Source: Thermus igniterrae ATCC 700962 (GTDB lineage: Bacteria; Deinococcota; Deinococci; Deinococcales; Thermaceae). From it: a DNA stretch of 64,000 bases. The stretch spans positions 345-64,344 of the forward strand of contig NZ_AQWU01000073.1 in NCBI RefSeq assembly GCF_000376265.1. Reading direction: 5' to 3'. Positions 19,021-30,137 of the stretch are shown here, in pieces. Both the position numbers and the translations under genes were made by a program. The notes under the pieces are model-generated. The model was given only the letters and a program-made list of their open reading frames with translations. It did no database searches and had not been told where the DNA came from. Numbering within the stretch: the stretch's first letter is position 1; every line of letters starts with the position of its first letter.

Positions 19021-19536
19021 GTGGTGAGGATTCTCGGCGGCCGGGCCAAGGGGGTGCCCTTGAAGGTGCCTGCCTCTGCCCGTCCTTCCCCGGTGCGGTT
19101 GCGGAAGGCCCTCTTTGACTACCTGCGCCTGCGCTACCCCGGGCGGGGGCGCTTTCTGGACCTCTATGCAGGTAGCGGGGCGGTGGGCCTCGAGGCGGCC
19201 AGCGAGGGTTGGGAGGCCACCCTGGTGGAGAAGGACAAGGAGGCGGTGGCCCTCCTCAAGGAAAATGCCCGCCGCACTGGCCTTCCCGTGCGCATCGTGC
19301 CCCTTCCCGTGGAGGTTTTCCTGCCCGAGGCCAGGGCCCGGGGGGAGCGCTATACCGTGGCCTTCATGGCTCCTCCTTACCCCATGGACCTGGTGGCGGC
19401 CTTCCAGGCCCTTCTGGAAAGCGGTCTGGTGGAAAAAGGCGGGCTTTACATTCTCCAGCACCCCAAGGACCTGGTCCTGCCCATGGGGGAGCGACGGGTG
19501 TACGGGGAAAACGCCCTCACCCTGGTGGAGGTCTAG
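19021..19536 (+). CDS. rsmD: 16S rRNA (guanine-N2) methyltransferase, RsmD type
   Basis: The 171-residue SAM-dependent enzyme opens with VRILGGRAKGVPLKVP. It continues with PSPVRLRKALFDYLR, the SAM site LDLYAGSGAVGLEAASEGW, and the N-methylase tetrad variant APPYPMD in place of DPPY. That variation from Asp to Ala is notable but the PPY core is kept. The gene starts at GTG 19021, 7 nt after TAAGCT (19008-19013). It is followed with no gap by coaD, the usual rsmD-coaD pair. Confidence 0.88.
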   Translation: MVRILGGRAKGVPLKVPASARPSPVRLRKALFDYLRLRYPGRGRFLDLYAGSGAVGLEAASEGWEATLVEKDKEAVALLKENARRTGLPVRIVPLPVEVFLPEARARGERYTVAFMAPPYPMDLVAAFQALLESGLVEKGGLYILQHPKDLVLPMGERRVYGENALTLVEV

Positions 19537-20016
<480 letters not shown>

Positions 20017-20450
20017 GCGTTTCCTGGGCTTCGGCCAGAGGGAGCGGCTTTTAGCCCTTTGGCTTAAACTCAGTTATTGCTTCCACTTGTTATAGCTACT
20101 TCCCAAATTCGCCATTGCCCGCGGAACAGGCATTTTTGACGCTTTACCAAAGCGAACCAAGGTGGCATAGGGCATTTTTCTGATAAAAATGAACCAAGTA
20201 TATGCTTCCAGTGATGTGCTATAATGCAGGTGTCCGAACCTTCGGACGGGGAGCTTGACAAGGAGTTTTTGCCTTGGGCAAGGGGAATATGCGCCTTTCC
20301 CCTCTCATCGCATCGCCCGCAGGGCTATGAGCATGGGCATAAATCCCGCAAAATGCTCTCTATACGCCATGTGTATATTCCAGGTTTCATCCTTCTCACA
20401 AACCCCCCCTCCAAAAACCTTGTCCAGGACGTTGCGGAGGAGGGGGTAGA
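20017..20450 (+). promoter_or_regulatory. AT-rich CRISPR leader region with internal repeats
   Basis: This 434-bp stretch has no gene I can support. It is much richer in A+T than the rest of the window. It contains two tandem units of the form GGCATTTTT ... GAACCAAG (20129-20161 and 20171-20198), each holding its own small inverted repeat. A TATAAT box lies at 20220-20225 without a good -35. Together with its position at the intact-repeat end of the array, this marks it as the leader where transcription and spacer capture would start. Confidence 0.55.
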
Positions 20451-20864
20451 GTTGCAAAAGCCTTAGCCCCGTAAGGGGATTGCTACTTGTAAGCCACGAG
20501 CACCCCAACAGCCTCGGGATTTTCGTTGCAAAAGCCTTAGCCCCGTAAGGGGATTGCTACGGGAGGGGGAGGCCCCTCCCCCCTGGGCTTTGGGGGGTGT
20601 TGCAAAAGCCTTAGCCCCGTAAGGGGATTGCTACTACACTACTACAGGCCGTTCACCCGTGCGCTGCAGGGTGTAGTTGCAAAAGCCTTAGCCCCGTAAG
20701 GGGATTGCTACTCCATGGTGTAGATGACCGCAGGCCAGCGGTAGGCCAGGGGTTGCAAAAGCCTTAGCCCCGTAAGGGGATTGCTACATGGCCCGGCGCC
20801 GGTCCTTCTGAGCCAGCACTTCGGCTGGGTTGCAAAAACCTTAGCCCCGTAAGGGGATTTCTGC
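20451..20864 (+). CRISPR. CRISPR array, six 36-bp repeats and five spacers
   Basis: Repeats start at 20451, 20525, 20599, 20676, 20752 and 20829. Each begins GTTGCAAAAGCC and ends GGGGATTGCTAC, with an internal palindrome GCCCCGTAAGGGG. Spacers are 38, 38, 41, 40 and 41 bp. The first five repeats are identical. The last differs at three positions (AAAAACC at the start, TTTCTGC at the end), so it is the old, leader-distal end and the leader is on the left. The 3' end ATTGCTAC resembles the ATTGCGAC crRNA handle known for type III systems in T. thermophilus. This suggests plus-strand transcription. No cas gene is in the window. Confidence 0.95.
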
Positions 20865-20942
20865 CATGGAAACCAAAAACCTTACTGCGAGGGGGCCCGT
20901 GCAAATTGCCTCTGCCGGGTAAAATCCTGAGCGGAGGTCAGC

Positions 20943-22535
20943 ATGAAGGCGTTCGCCAGCAAATACGGCAACACCCTGGAGTTTGGTCACCTCATCGGTG
21001 GGGAAGAGGTGTACGAGGGCCAGACCCTGGAGCGCCGGAACCCCTCCGACCAGGAGGACCTGGTAGCCCGTTTTCCCGAGGGCACCAAAGACACCCTGCG
21101 CAAGGCGGCTTTAAAGGCCCGGGAGGCCTTTGCCGAGTGGTCCCGCACGCCGGCGCCGGTCCGGGGTCAGGTGCTTTTTAACCTGGCCAAAATCCTGGAG
21201 CGGGAAAAGCCCACCCTGACCCGCCTCATGGTGCGGGAAGTGGGCAAGACCTTTAAGGAGGCGGGCGGAGACGTTCAGGAGGCCATAGACACCGCCCTTT
21301 TCTTTGCCTCCGAAGGGCGCAGGCTTTACGGCCAGACCGTCCCCAGCGAGATGCGGGACAAGGAGCTCTTTACCTTCCGCCGCCCCCTGGGCGTGGTGGG
21401 CATGATTACCGCGGGGAACTTTCCCATCGCGGTGCCCAGTTGGAAGCTCATCCCCGCGGTGCTCACGGGCAACACCGTGGTCTGGAAGCCCTCCGATGAC
21501 TCCCCCACCCTGTCTTACGTGTTCGTGAAGCTCTTTGAGGAGGCGGGCCTGCCCCCCGGGGTCATCAACGTGGTCTTCGGGGGCGGAAAGGACTCCACGG
21601 GCCAGTGGCTGGTGGAGCTCATGGACGAGGGCCTCCTGAACAAGTTCGCCTTCACCGGCAGCACCAAGGTGGGACGCTGGATCGGGGAGGTGGCGGGCCG
21701 GAACCTGATCCGCCCCACCCTGGAGCTGGGGGGGAAGAACCCCCTGGTGGTCATGCGGGATGCCGACCTGGACCTGGCCGTGGAAGGGGCCTGGTGGAGT
21801 GCCTTTGCCACCGGGGGGCAGCGGTGCACCTCCGCGGGGAACATCATCGTGGATGCCCCCATCTACGAGGAGTTCAAGCGCCGCTTCCTGGAAAAGACGG
21901 AGGCCACCCTGGTGGGCAACCCCCTGGTCCATCCCCAGGTCACCTACGGCCCCTTCATCAACGGGCGCCTCTTTGAGCGCTGGCTGGAGCACTACCGCTG
22001 GGGGGAGGAGGACGGGGCCACCCTGCTCTTTGGTAAGGGGCGCATCACCCGGGAAAACCCCTACCCCCGCTTCCTGGGGGACCCCGAGGCCGGTCTATTC
22101 GGCTGGCCCACGGTGTGGGAGGCCCGGCCGGGCATGCGCCAGTTCGCCGAGGAGATTTTCGGTCCCACCATCAACCTGGTCAAGGTGGACGGCATTGAGG
22201 AGGCCATTGAGGTGGCCAACAGCACCCCCTACGGCCTTTCCAGCGCCATCTACACCAACCACCGCCACTGGGCCTACCTCTTCAAGGTGGGCATCCGCGC
22301 GGGCATGACCAGCATCAACAACGCCACCGTGGGGGCCGAGGCCCACCTGCCCTTTGGCGGGGTGAAGGCCAGCGGCAACGGGGCGCGGGAGTCGGGCATC
22401 TGGGTTATTGAGGAGTACACCTACTGGCAGGCGGTCAACGAGGAGTACTCGGGCAAGCTCCAGCTGGCCCAGATGGACACGGGCTATGTGAGCCCGAAAG
22501 GACCCTCTGACTGGAAAGGGCTTCTGGGTATGTAG
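20943..22535 (+). CDS. aldehyde dehydrogenase (530 aa, with C-terminal extension)
   Basis: This NAD(P)-dependent enzyme oxidises aldehydes to acids. Visible landmarks: cofactor site AGNFPIAVPSWKLIPA and FTGSTKVGRWIGEVAG, the glutamate in LELGGKNPLVVMRDADLD, and the catalytic cysteine in TGGQRCTSAGNIIV. The C-terminal motif is LPFGGVKASGNGARESG. About 40 extra residues at the end match the long C-terminal arm described for the T. thermophilus enzyme ALDHTt, as does the 530-residue length. The gene has a ggaggtc ribosome site, begins 78 bp after the CRISPR array and ends in a terminator placed inside the opposing gene. Confidence 0.88.
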   Translation: MKAFASKYGNTLEFGHLIGGEEVYEGQTLERRNPSDQEDLVARFPEGTKDTLRKAALKAREAFAEWSRTPAPVRGQVLFNLAKILEREKPTLTRLMVREVGKTFKEAGGDVQEAIDTALFFASEGRRLYGQTVPSEMRDKELFTFRRPLGVVGMITAGNFPIAVPSWKLIPAVLTGNTVVWKPSDDSPTLSYVFVKLFEEAGLPPGVINVVFGGGKDSTGQWLVELMDEGLLNKFAFTGSTKVGRWIGEVAGRNLIRPTLELGGKNPLVVMRDADLDLAVEGAWWSAFATGGQRCTSAGNIIVDAPIYEEFKRRFLEKTEATLVGNPLVHPQVTYGPFINGRLFERWLEHYRWGEEDGATLLFGKGRITRENPYPRFLGDPEAGLFGWPTVWEARPGMRQFAEEIFGPTINLVKVDGIEEAIEVANSTPYGLSSAIYTNHRHWAYLFKVGIRAGMTSINNATVGAEAHLPFGGVKASGNGARESGIWVIEEYTYWQAVNEEYSGKLQLAQMDTGYVSPKGPSDWKGLLGM

Positions 22536-22538
22536 GGT

Positions 22539-22940
22539 CTAAAGCTCTTCTTCCAAGCGGGTGATGTCCTTCCATATCACCCGCTTTTGTTTGCCTAGAT
22601 GACCTAAAACCACCAGGAAGCGCCGGGCTTCTTCTTCCGGCACGTTGGCCTCCCGAGCCAAGAACCTAACCAGTTGTTTTCCCCTCAGGCGAGCTTTCTT
22701 GGGATTAGAGCCAATGAATGCCTTCTCCTTTTTGGCTTCCTTCCGAGAGGGAAGAGATTTTAAAAAATCTAGGGGTAAAGTTTCAACGGCTATAGTCTGG
22801 CCTTCCGCATCTAGGAATTCCACTTCGGCGCTTTGGCCTTTGGGGTAGATGAATACCACAGTACCCACCATGCCCTTGGTCAAGCCCAGCTCAGGCATGT
22901 CGGTTTGGAGTTCTACCAGTTCAAGTTCCCTTGTTCTCAT
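22539..22940 (-). CDS. DUF4926 domain protein with a C-terminal extension
   Basis: The protein has 133 residues from ATG 22940, whose first 20 bp overlap the end of the restored DUF6883 frame. Residues 1-65 (ELVELQTDMPELGLTKGMVG, then a VEFLDAEGQ segment) look like DUF4926, a small beta-rich domain of unknown function. Residues 75-133 are basic and helical (LRGKQLVRFLAREANVPEEE) and are not part of that domain. An ATG at 23006 is in frame but would use the DUF6883 coding region. DUF4926 and DUF6883 genes are often neighbours in other bacteria and have been suspected to work as a pair. Base composition is AT-richer than the flanks. Confidence 0.65.
   Translation of the reverse strand: MRTRELELVELQTDMPELGLTKGMVGTVVFIYPKGQSAEVEFLDAEGQTIAVETLPLDFLKSLPSRKEAKKEKAFIGSNPKKARLRGKQLVRFLAREANVPEEEARRFLVVLGHLGKQKRVIWKDITRLEEEL
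22555..22592 (+). terminator. terminator of the aldehyde dehydrogenase gene
   Basis: AAGCGGGTGAT (22555-22565) pairs with ATCACCCGCTT (22576-22586) and is followed by ttgttt. It lies inside the last codons of the convergent DUF4926 gene. Confidence 0.8.
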
Positions 22941-23282
22941 GACAGCGATCTCTTTCGCCAGCGGGGTATGCGGTGATAAGAGTTGCCGTGCCCTCCTCGT
23001 CAACATACCATACGCTAATAAACCTCTCCACAGTTTCCTTTGGGGTTCGCAGAGGACCTATGTAGCTTACTTTAAAGCCCCCCCCTCTGTTCCCCTTTGT
23101 ATTTTGCAGGGTTTAGCCTCTCGGACATGCCTTTTTAGTGAAGTTTCCAGGGCCTTGGGGTTTTCTCGGGAGAACCCTTTAGACAGGAAGAACTTGGCCT
23201 TGGCTCTTCCCTGGGGATGATCGGGGTTGAGAAGGTATTCCGTGAGCTTCTCCCGCTTGACCGTGTAGCGTTTGGGTTTCAC
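22921..23282 (-). pseudogene. DUF6883 domain protein, frame interrupted at a G8 run
   Basis: Translation from GTG 23282 gives KRYTVKREKLTEYLLNPDHP and onward to a stop at 23067. This is a typical DUF6883 N-terminus. If one base is added to the run of eight G (plus-strand C, 23078-23085), the frame continues through GFKVSYIGPLRTPKETVERF and SVWYVDEEGTATLITAYP to TGA at 22921. That is the expected C-terminal half of the family. So either the gene is a pseudogene, the base count is wrong, or slippage on the homopolymer restores the protein. The GTG overlaps the aroH stop codon. Confidence 0.75.
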
Positions 23283-23647
23283 TGTGCGCTTTCCAGGTCC
23301 GGCCTCAGGCGCACCGCCTCCCGCAGGTAAACGTGGCGCACCTGGTCCTGGGGGGTGTCTGTGTTCCAGAGGGCCAGGACCCGGATGACCCGGGGCAGGC
23401 TTCCCGGCACGGGCACTTCCCGGGCGGAGAGCAGGGGTACCCGGTGCATGCCAATCTGGCGCGCCGCCTCGGCGGGGAAGGCAGAGCAGAGGTCCTCGGT
23501 GACGGTGAAGATGATGGCCGCCAGTTCCTCGTGGCTTTGGATGCCGTTCATCTCCAGCATTTTTAGGAGAAGCTCCCGAGTGGCCTGATGGATGGCCTCT
23601 GGCGTGTCCTCCTCCACGGTGATGGCGCCCCTGATACCCCGCACCAT
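23279..23647 (-). CDS. aroH: chorismate mutase, AroH class
   Basis: The 122-residue monofunctional enzyme turns chorismate into prephenate for Phe/Tyr synthesis. It begins MVRGIRGAITVEEDTPEAIH and contains FTVTEDLCSAFPAEAARQIG, then MHRVPLLSAREVPVPGSLPR. These carry the Arg, Glu and Cys/Arg residues of the AroH trimer active site. Sequence and length agree closely with the structurally known T. thermophilus protein. The start at 23647 lies 58 bp from the divergent bshB-like start. The gene is followed by the DUF6883/DUF4926 pair with overlapping codons. Confidence 0.95.
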   Translation of the reverse strand: MVRGIRGAITVEEDTPEAIHQATRELLLKMLEMNGIQSHEELAAIIFTVTEDLCSAFPAEAARQIGMHRVPLLSAREVPVPGSLPRVIRVLALWNTDTPQDQVRHVYLREAVRLRPDLESAQ

Positions 23648-23705
23648 ATTAGGCCCCATGCTAAGGGGTTCCGGCGCCAGGGGCAAGGCGGTTAGACTTG
23701 GCTCC

Positions 23706-24368
23706 ATGAACCTGATGGCGGTCTTCGCCCATCCGGACGACGAAATAGGGGCTGCGGGCACCCTGGCCCTGCACGCCCGGCGGGGGGACCGGGTGCTTCT
23801 CGTGTGGCTCACCCGGGGGGAGCTGGCCAGCCACTTCGGGGACCTGCCCCCGGAGGAGGTGGCCCGGATACGGGAGGGGCACGGGGCGCAGGTGGCCGCT
23901 CTCCTGGGGGCCGAGTACCGTTTCCTGCCCTTTGGCGACACCCTGCTCACCGGGGGCCGGGAGGAGGCCCTGGCCCTGGCCCGGCTCATGGCCGAGTTCC
24001 GCCCCGATGCCGTCATCACCTGGGACCCCCTGGACGTCCACCCCGACCACCGGGCCACCCACCAGGCGGTGCTCTCCGCCTTGAAGCTCTGCCGCATACC
24101 CAAGCTGGTGGGGGAGGCCCACCGCAAGCCCGTGCGGCTTTACCACTACCCGCGGCGCGACCTGGCCCGCCCCTGGGTCTATGTGGACACCAGCCCTACC
24201 CAGGAAGTGGCCGAGGAGGTCTTCCGCTTCTATCGGGAGTTTTACCGCTGGCCCTTTACCCTGGAGGAGTTCCGCCTTCGGAGGCGGCTTCTGGGCCGGG
24301 AGGCAGGGGTGTCGTTTGCGGAGGCGTTTCAGACGGAGGCTCCGCCGGCCTGGCCGGCCCTTCCCTGA
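23706..24368 (+). CDS. PIG-L family deacetylase (BshB/LmbE type)
   Basis: The 220-residue zinc-dependent N-deacetylase has the family signatures AHPDDEIGAAGTLA (Zn ligands His, Asp, Asp) near the N-terminus. It also has TWDPLDVHPDHRATHQAV with the later His ligands. In this phylum such enzymes make bacillithiol (GlcNAc-malate deacetylase) or process sugar-linked amides. The exact substrate is not certain. TAGACT (23693-23698) lies 7 nt before the ATG. The last 113 bp overlap the convergent ClC gene in antisense. Confidence 0.8.
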   Translation: MNLMAVFAHPDDEIGAAGTLALHARRGDRVLLVWLTRGELASHFGDLPPEEVARIREGHGAQVAALLGAEYRFLPFGDTLLTGGREEALALARLMAEFRPDAVITWDPLDVHPDHRATHQAVLSALKLCRIPKLVGEAHRKPVRLYHYPRRDLARPWVYVDTSPTQEVAEEVFRFYREFYRWPFTLEEFRLRRRLLGREAGVSFAEAFQTEAPPAWPALP

Positions 24369-25632
24369 GGCCTTCCTCGGGGTCGGGGGCCGGGGTGAGG
24401 GCATAGGCCAGGATCACCGCGGGTAGGGCCAGGGGCAGGACGGCGTACCCACCCCATTCCGCCGCCAGAACGGTGGCGGCGAAGGGGGCCCGGGCAACCC
24501 CGGCCAGCACCGCCGCCCCCCCTGCCAGGGCCAGGGCCTGGGCGGGAAGGGTGAAGGGTCCGGGCAGGTGGGCCACCAGGGCCCCGAGGAGGCCCCCCAG
24601 GACCAGGGCCGGGGTGAAGGGTCCCCCGTAGGCCCGCACCCCCACGGCCAGGAGGAGGAGGAGGAGCTTGGCCGCCAGCAGGTAGAGGAGGGCCAGGGGG
24701 GAAAGAAAGGGCGTGGTGGCCACGGCCACCCAGCCTAGGCCGCTCCCCAGGGCCTCGGGAAGGAAGAGGAGGGCCAGGGCCAGGGCCAGGCCCAGGAGCG
24801 CATGCCGCCAGGGGAAGAACCAGGCCCCTAGCCGTTGCCCCAGGAAACGCCCTCCTTCCGACCACAAGGTGGCCAGGGCCGCGGCCAGGAGGCCCACCAG
24901 GGCACCCGCGGGCAGGGCCTCGAGGCCCACCTCCCCCCGGAAGGGCAGAAGGGGGGCGTAGCCGAAGAAGGCCCCGTACACGGCGAAGCCCGAGATGGCC
25001 CCGATGAGGGCCGGGGTGAGGGCCCTGGCCTCCAACAGGAGGCTGCGGTAGAGGATCTCCGTGGCCAGAAGGGCCCCAGCCACGGGAGCGTGGAAGGCGG
25101 CGGCCAGGCCTGCGGCCAGCCCCGCGAAGGCCAAGCCCCCGCCCAGCCGGGGGAAGCGGCGGTCCAGGGCGGTGCCAAGCCAGAGGCCCAGCACCCCAAA
25201 GGGGCCCTCGCGGCCCATGGGGGAGTACAGGGAAAGCTGGAGCACCCCCCCCACCACCGCCCGGGGATGGACCAGGCGGGGTGGGGACTGCCCCTCCCGG
25301 GCGTAGCGCAGGAGGGCGGCAAGCCCCTGCCCGCTACCCAAAAAGCTGGTGAGGGCGAAAAGAAGGGGCAGGAGCAGGGCCAGGGGCCAGAGGCCGGGTC
25401 CCCTAAAGGCCTGGGCCAGGCCCCCCTCCCCGGGGGCCTCGGGGGCCAGGTAGCCGAAGAAGAGGCCCAGGTTCTGGGTGAGGGTGCGGAGCAATAGGTT
25501 CAGCAGGGCCACCAGGAGACCGGCCAGGGCCCCAGTGAAGGCGCTGTAGAGGATGAGGGGGCCAGTCTGGCGGACCTCCTCGTCCCAGAGGGGGGGGAGG
25601 GGAAGGTGGGGTCCGCGGCCCAGGGGGCGCAT
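24256..25632 (-). CDS. ClC-family chloride channel/transporter
   Basis: The 458-residue membrane protein has about ten or more hydrophobic segments. ClC selectivity motifs can be read: GSGQG (first), GREGPF with the gating glutamate (second), and GGPFTPALVLGG as the GxFxP segment (third). The C-terminal 50 residues are Pro/Glu-rich and probably disordered. Its ATG overlaps the stop of the amidohydrolase gene (TGATG), making it the last gene of the minus-strand operon. Its 3' end overlaps the bshB-like gene. Confidence 0.88.
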   Translation of the reverse strand: MRPLGRGPHLPLPPLWDEEVRQTGPLILYSAFTGALAGLLVALLNLLLRTLTQNLGLFFGYLAPEAPGEGGLAQAFRGPGLWPLALLLPLLFALTSFLGSGQGLAALLRYAREGQSPPRLVHPRAVVGGVLQLSLYSPMGREGPFGVLGLWLGTALDRRFPRLGGGLAFAGLAAGLAAAFHAPVAGALLATEILYRSLLLEARALTPALIGAISGFAVYGAFFGYAPLLPFRGEVGLEALPAGALVGLLAAALATLWSEGGRFLGQRLGAWFFPWRHALLGLALALALLFLPEALGSGLGWVAVATTPFLSPLALLYLLAAKLLLLLLAVGVRAYGGPFTPALVLGGLLGALVAHLPGPFTLPAQALALAGGAAVLAGVARAPFAATVLAAEWGGYAVLPLALPAVILAYALTPAPDPEEGLREGPARPAEPPSETPPQTTPLPPGPEAASEGGTPPG

Positions 25633-26741
25633 CAGAGGGAGTGTACCAGAGCCAAGGGGGTGCCCCGGGTCAGGCGTGGGGTGGGCAGGCCCAAGGCCCG
25701 GTACCCCCCTCGGGTGAGGGCCCGCACCAACAGGCGTGGGTCGGCTTTGCCCCAGAGGAAGAGGGCCTCCTGCTTCACGTCCAGGTCGGGACTGCTGGCC
25801 CGGGAGTCTGTGCCCAGGGCCACCTCCACCCCGTGGCGGGCGTAGAGGGCAAGGGGGGCTTCCCCCACCTCGAGGGCCGCGTTGGAGCGGGGGCAGAGGA
25901 CCACCTTGGTGCCGCTTTCCGCCAGGATGCCCACCTCCTCCTCGTCCAGGTGGACCCCGTGGACCAGGGTGGTGTGGGGGCCCAGCACCCCCAGGGCGTG
26001 GAGGTAGCGCACCGGGGTCAGGCCCGGGGGGGTCCAGGGGGTGCGGCTGAAGCGCCGGTGCACCTCGGCCAAAGGACCCTCCCCCCTCTGGAGGAAGGCC
26101 ACCTCCGCCGGGCTCTCCCCGGCGTGGACCATGAGGGGCAGGCCCTCAGCCCGGGCGTACTCCGCCAGCTTGCGCAAAAGAGGAGGGCTCACGGAGTAGG
26201 GGGCATGGGGGGAAAGCCCCACCCGCACCCGCCCCTCCTGCCGGCGCCAGGCCTCCACCTTGGCCCGCACCCGGGCGAAGACCGCCTCGGCGTCCTGGGG
26301 GTCGGGGGCGAAGACCTCGTAGAAGGCCACCCCGGGGAGGGGGCTTTCCCCAAGGAGGAAGTCCATGACCTCATCCTTGAAGACGATGTCGCCGAAGGCA
26401 CCGGTGCCCGCGGCCTGGAGTTCCTCCAGGCCCCGCCTGACCCCCTCGAGGCCCCGCCGTTCCCGGTGGGCTACCACGTGGGGGATGAAGCCGGAAAAGG
26501 GGCCTTGGTACCGGGGCAGGAGGGAGAGGTCCAGGTGGGTGTGGGCGTTCACCGGAGGGGGGAAGAGGGCCCTGCCCTTGTGGACCACCTCCGCCTGGGG
26601 AAAGCGCGCCCTCAGCTCCTCCAGGCTTCCCTGGCCCACCACGAACCCCCCCTGCACCGCCAGGGCCCCCCGGAGCATGGGGGTGCCGAAGCCGGTGTAG
26701 ACTACCTCGGCGGTCCAGAGTTCAGTCCTGAGCCAGGACAT
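25632..26741 (-). CDS. amidohydrolase-superfamily deaminase (possible aminodeoxyfutalosine deaminase)
   Basis: The 369-residue metal-dependent enzyme shows PPPVNAHTHLDLS (HxH metal ligands), GLSPHAPYS, HAGESPAEV, LVHGVHLD and ALGTDSRAS. This order is that of the chlorohydrolase/guanine-deaminase branch. Enzymes of this look in Deinococcus-Thermus have been linked to the futalosine route of menaquinone synthesis. No other pathway gene is adjacent, so that role stays tentative. ATG 26741 lies in the last 20 bp of the GNAT gene. It is part of the overlapping operon from gatC to ClC. Confidence 0.75.
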   Translation of the reverse strand: MSWLRTELWTAEVVYTGFGTPMLRGALAVQGGFVVGQGSLEELRARFPQAEVVHKGRALFPPPVNAHTHLDLSLLPRYQGPFSGFIPHVVAHRERRGLEGVRRGLEELQAAGTGAFGDIVFKDEVMDFLLGESPLPGVAFYEVFAPDPQDAEAVFARVRAKVEAWRRQEGRVRVGLSPHAPYSVSPPLLRKLAEYARAEGLPLMVHAGESPAEVAFLQRGEGPLAEVHRRFSRTPWTPPGLTPVRYLHALGVLGPHTTLVHGVHLDEEEVGILAESGTKVVLCPRSNAALEVGEAPLALYARHGVEVALGTDSRASSPDLDVKQEALFLWGKADPRLLVRALTRGGYRALGLPTPRLTRGTPLALVHSL

Positions 26742-27476
26742 AGCGGTTGGGGTGGCGGGCGAAGTCCACCGCCCGGTAGCCCCGGGCGAAGTAGTGGCCC
26801 AGGACCAGGCGGCTGTGCTCCCGCCACCGGAGGGCCAGCTCGGGGTCCTCACGGAGGATGCGACCCCAGTCCTCGGGGATCTGGAAGAGGAGCCGGGGGG
26901 CCTCGAGGTCCAGGTGGGCCTCCAGGGGGACCTCGTCCTCCACCCGGTTGGCCAGGGGCAGGCCCGTGGCCTCTGGCTCGGGCGGGGGGGCGTAGATGCG
27001 GGTGTACACCCTTTGGGAAAGCAGGTCCCACTCCGCCAGGAGCCGGTCCGAGGGGGCCCCGGCGTTGATCCCCGACATGGGGCCGTAGTGGTCGGGGAGG
27101 TAGGTTTTGGCGGTGGCCCCCAGTTTGCGCAGGTTGAAGTTGGCGTTGGCGCCCCGCAGGGGGTCAAAGGTCCAGACCACCTTGCGGATGCCCCGGGCCA
27201 GGCACCAGTCCCGCTGGAAGCGCTTGAGGAGAAGGGCCGCTCCCGTGCCCCGGTAGGGCTCCAGCACCCCCAGCATGTGGGAGTGTTGCAGGCTGGGGTC
27301 CCGGGTGGGAAAGCCGAAGACGAAGCCCACCAGCCCCCCTTCCACGAAGGCCCCCGCCACCAGCCCTCCTTCGTCCTGCACCGCGATGAGGAGCCCCCTG
27401 GGCACCAGGTCCCGGTCCTCCCGGCCCCAGACCTGGCGCTGGAGCTCCACCACCCCCTCCATCTCCTCCGGGCCCT

Positions 27477-27504
<28 letters not shown>
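26722..27504 (-). CDS. GNAT-family N-acetyltransferase
   Basis: The protein has 260 residues. The GNAT core is near the N-terminus: [18 protein letters not shown] forms the central strands and [27 protein letters not shown] holds the acetyl-CoA pyrophosphate loop (RGTGA, a variant of Q/RxxGxG/A). The following [19 protein letters not shown] is typical of the subgroup found beside N-acylamino acid racemase genes, as here. The two may act together in acylation and racemisation of amino acids. The gene overlaps the racemase gene by 28 bp. Confidence 0.82.
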
Positions 27505-30127
<2,623 letters not shown>

Positions 30128-30137
30128 CTACGCCACC

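Noticed and set aside
20224-20466. Overlapping plus- and minus-strand frames in the AT-rich region before the CRISPR array
   Set aside because: They run into the first repeat, have no recognisable domain or ribosome site, and the region has leader-like repeats instead.
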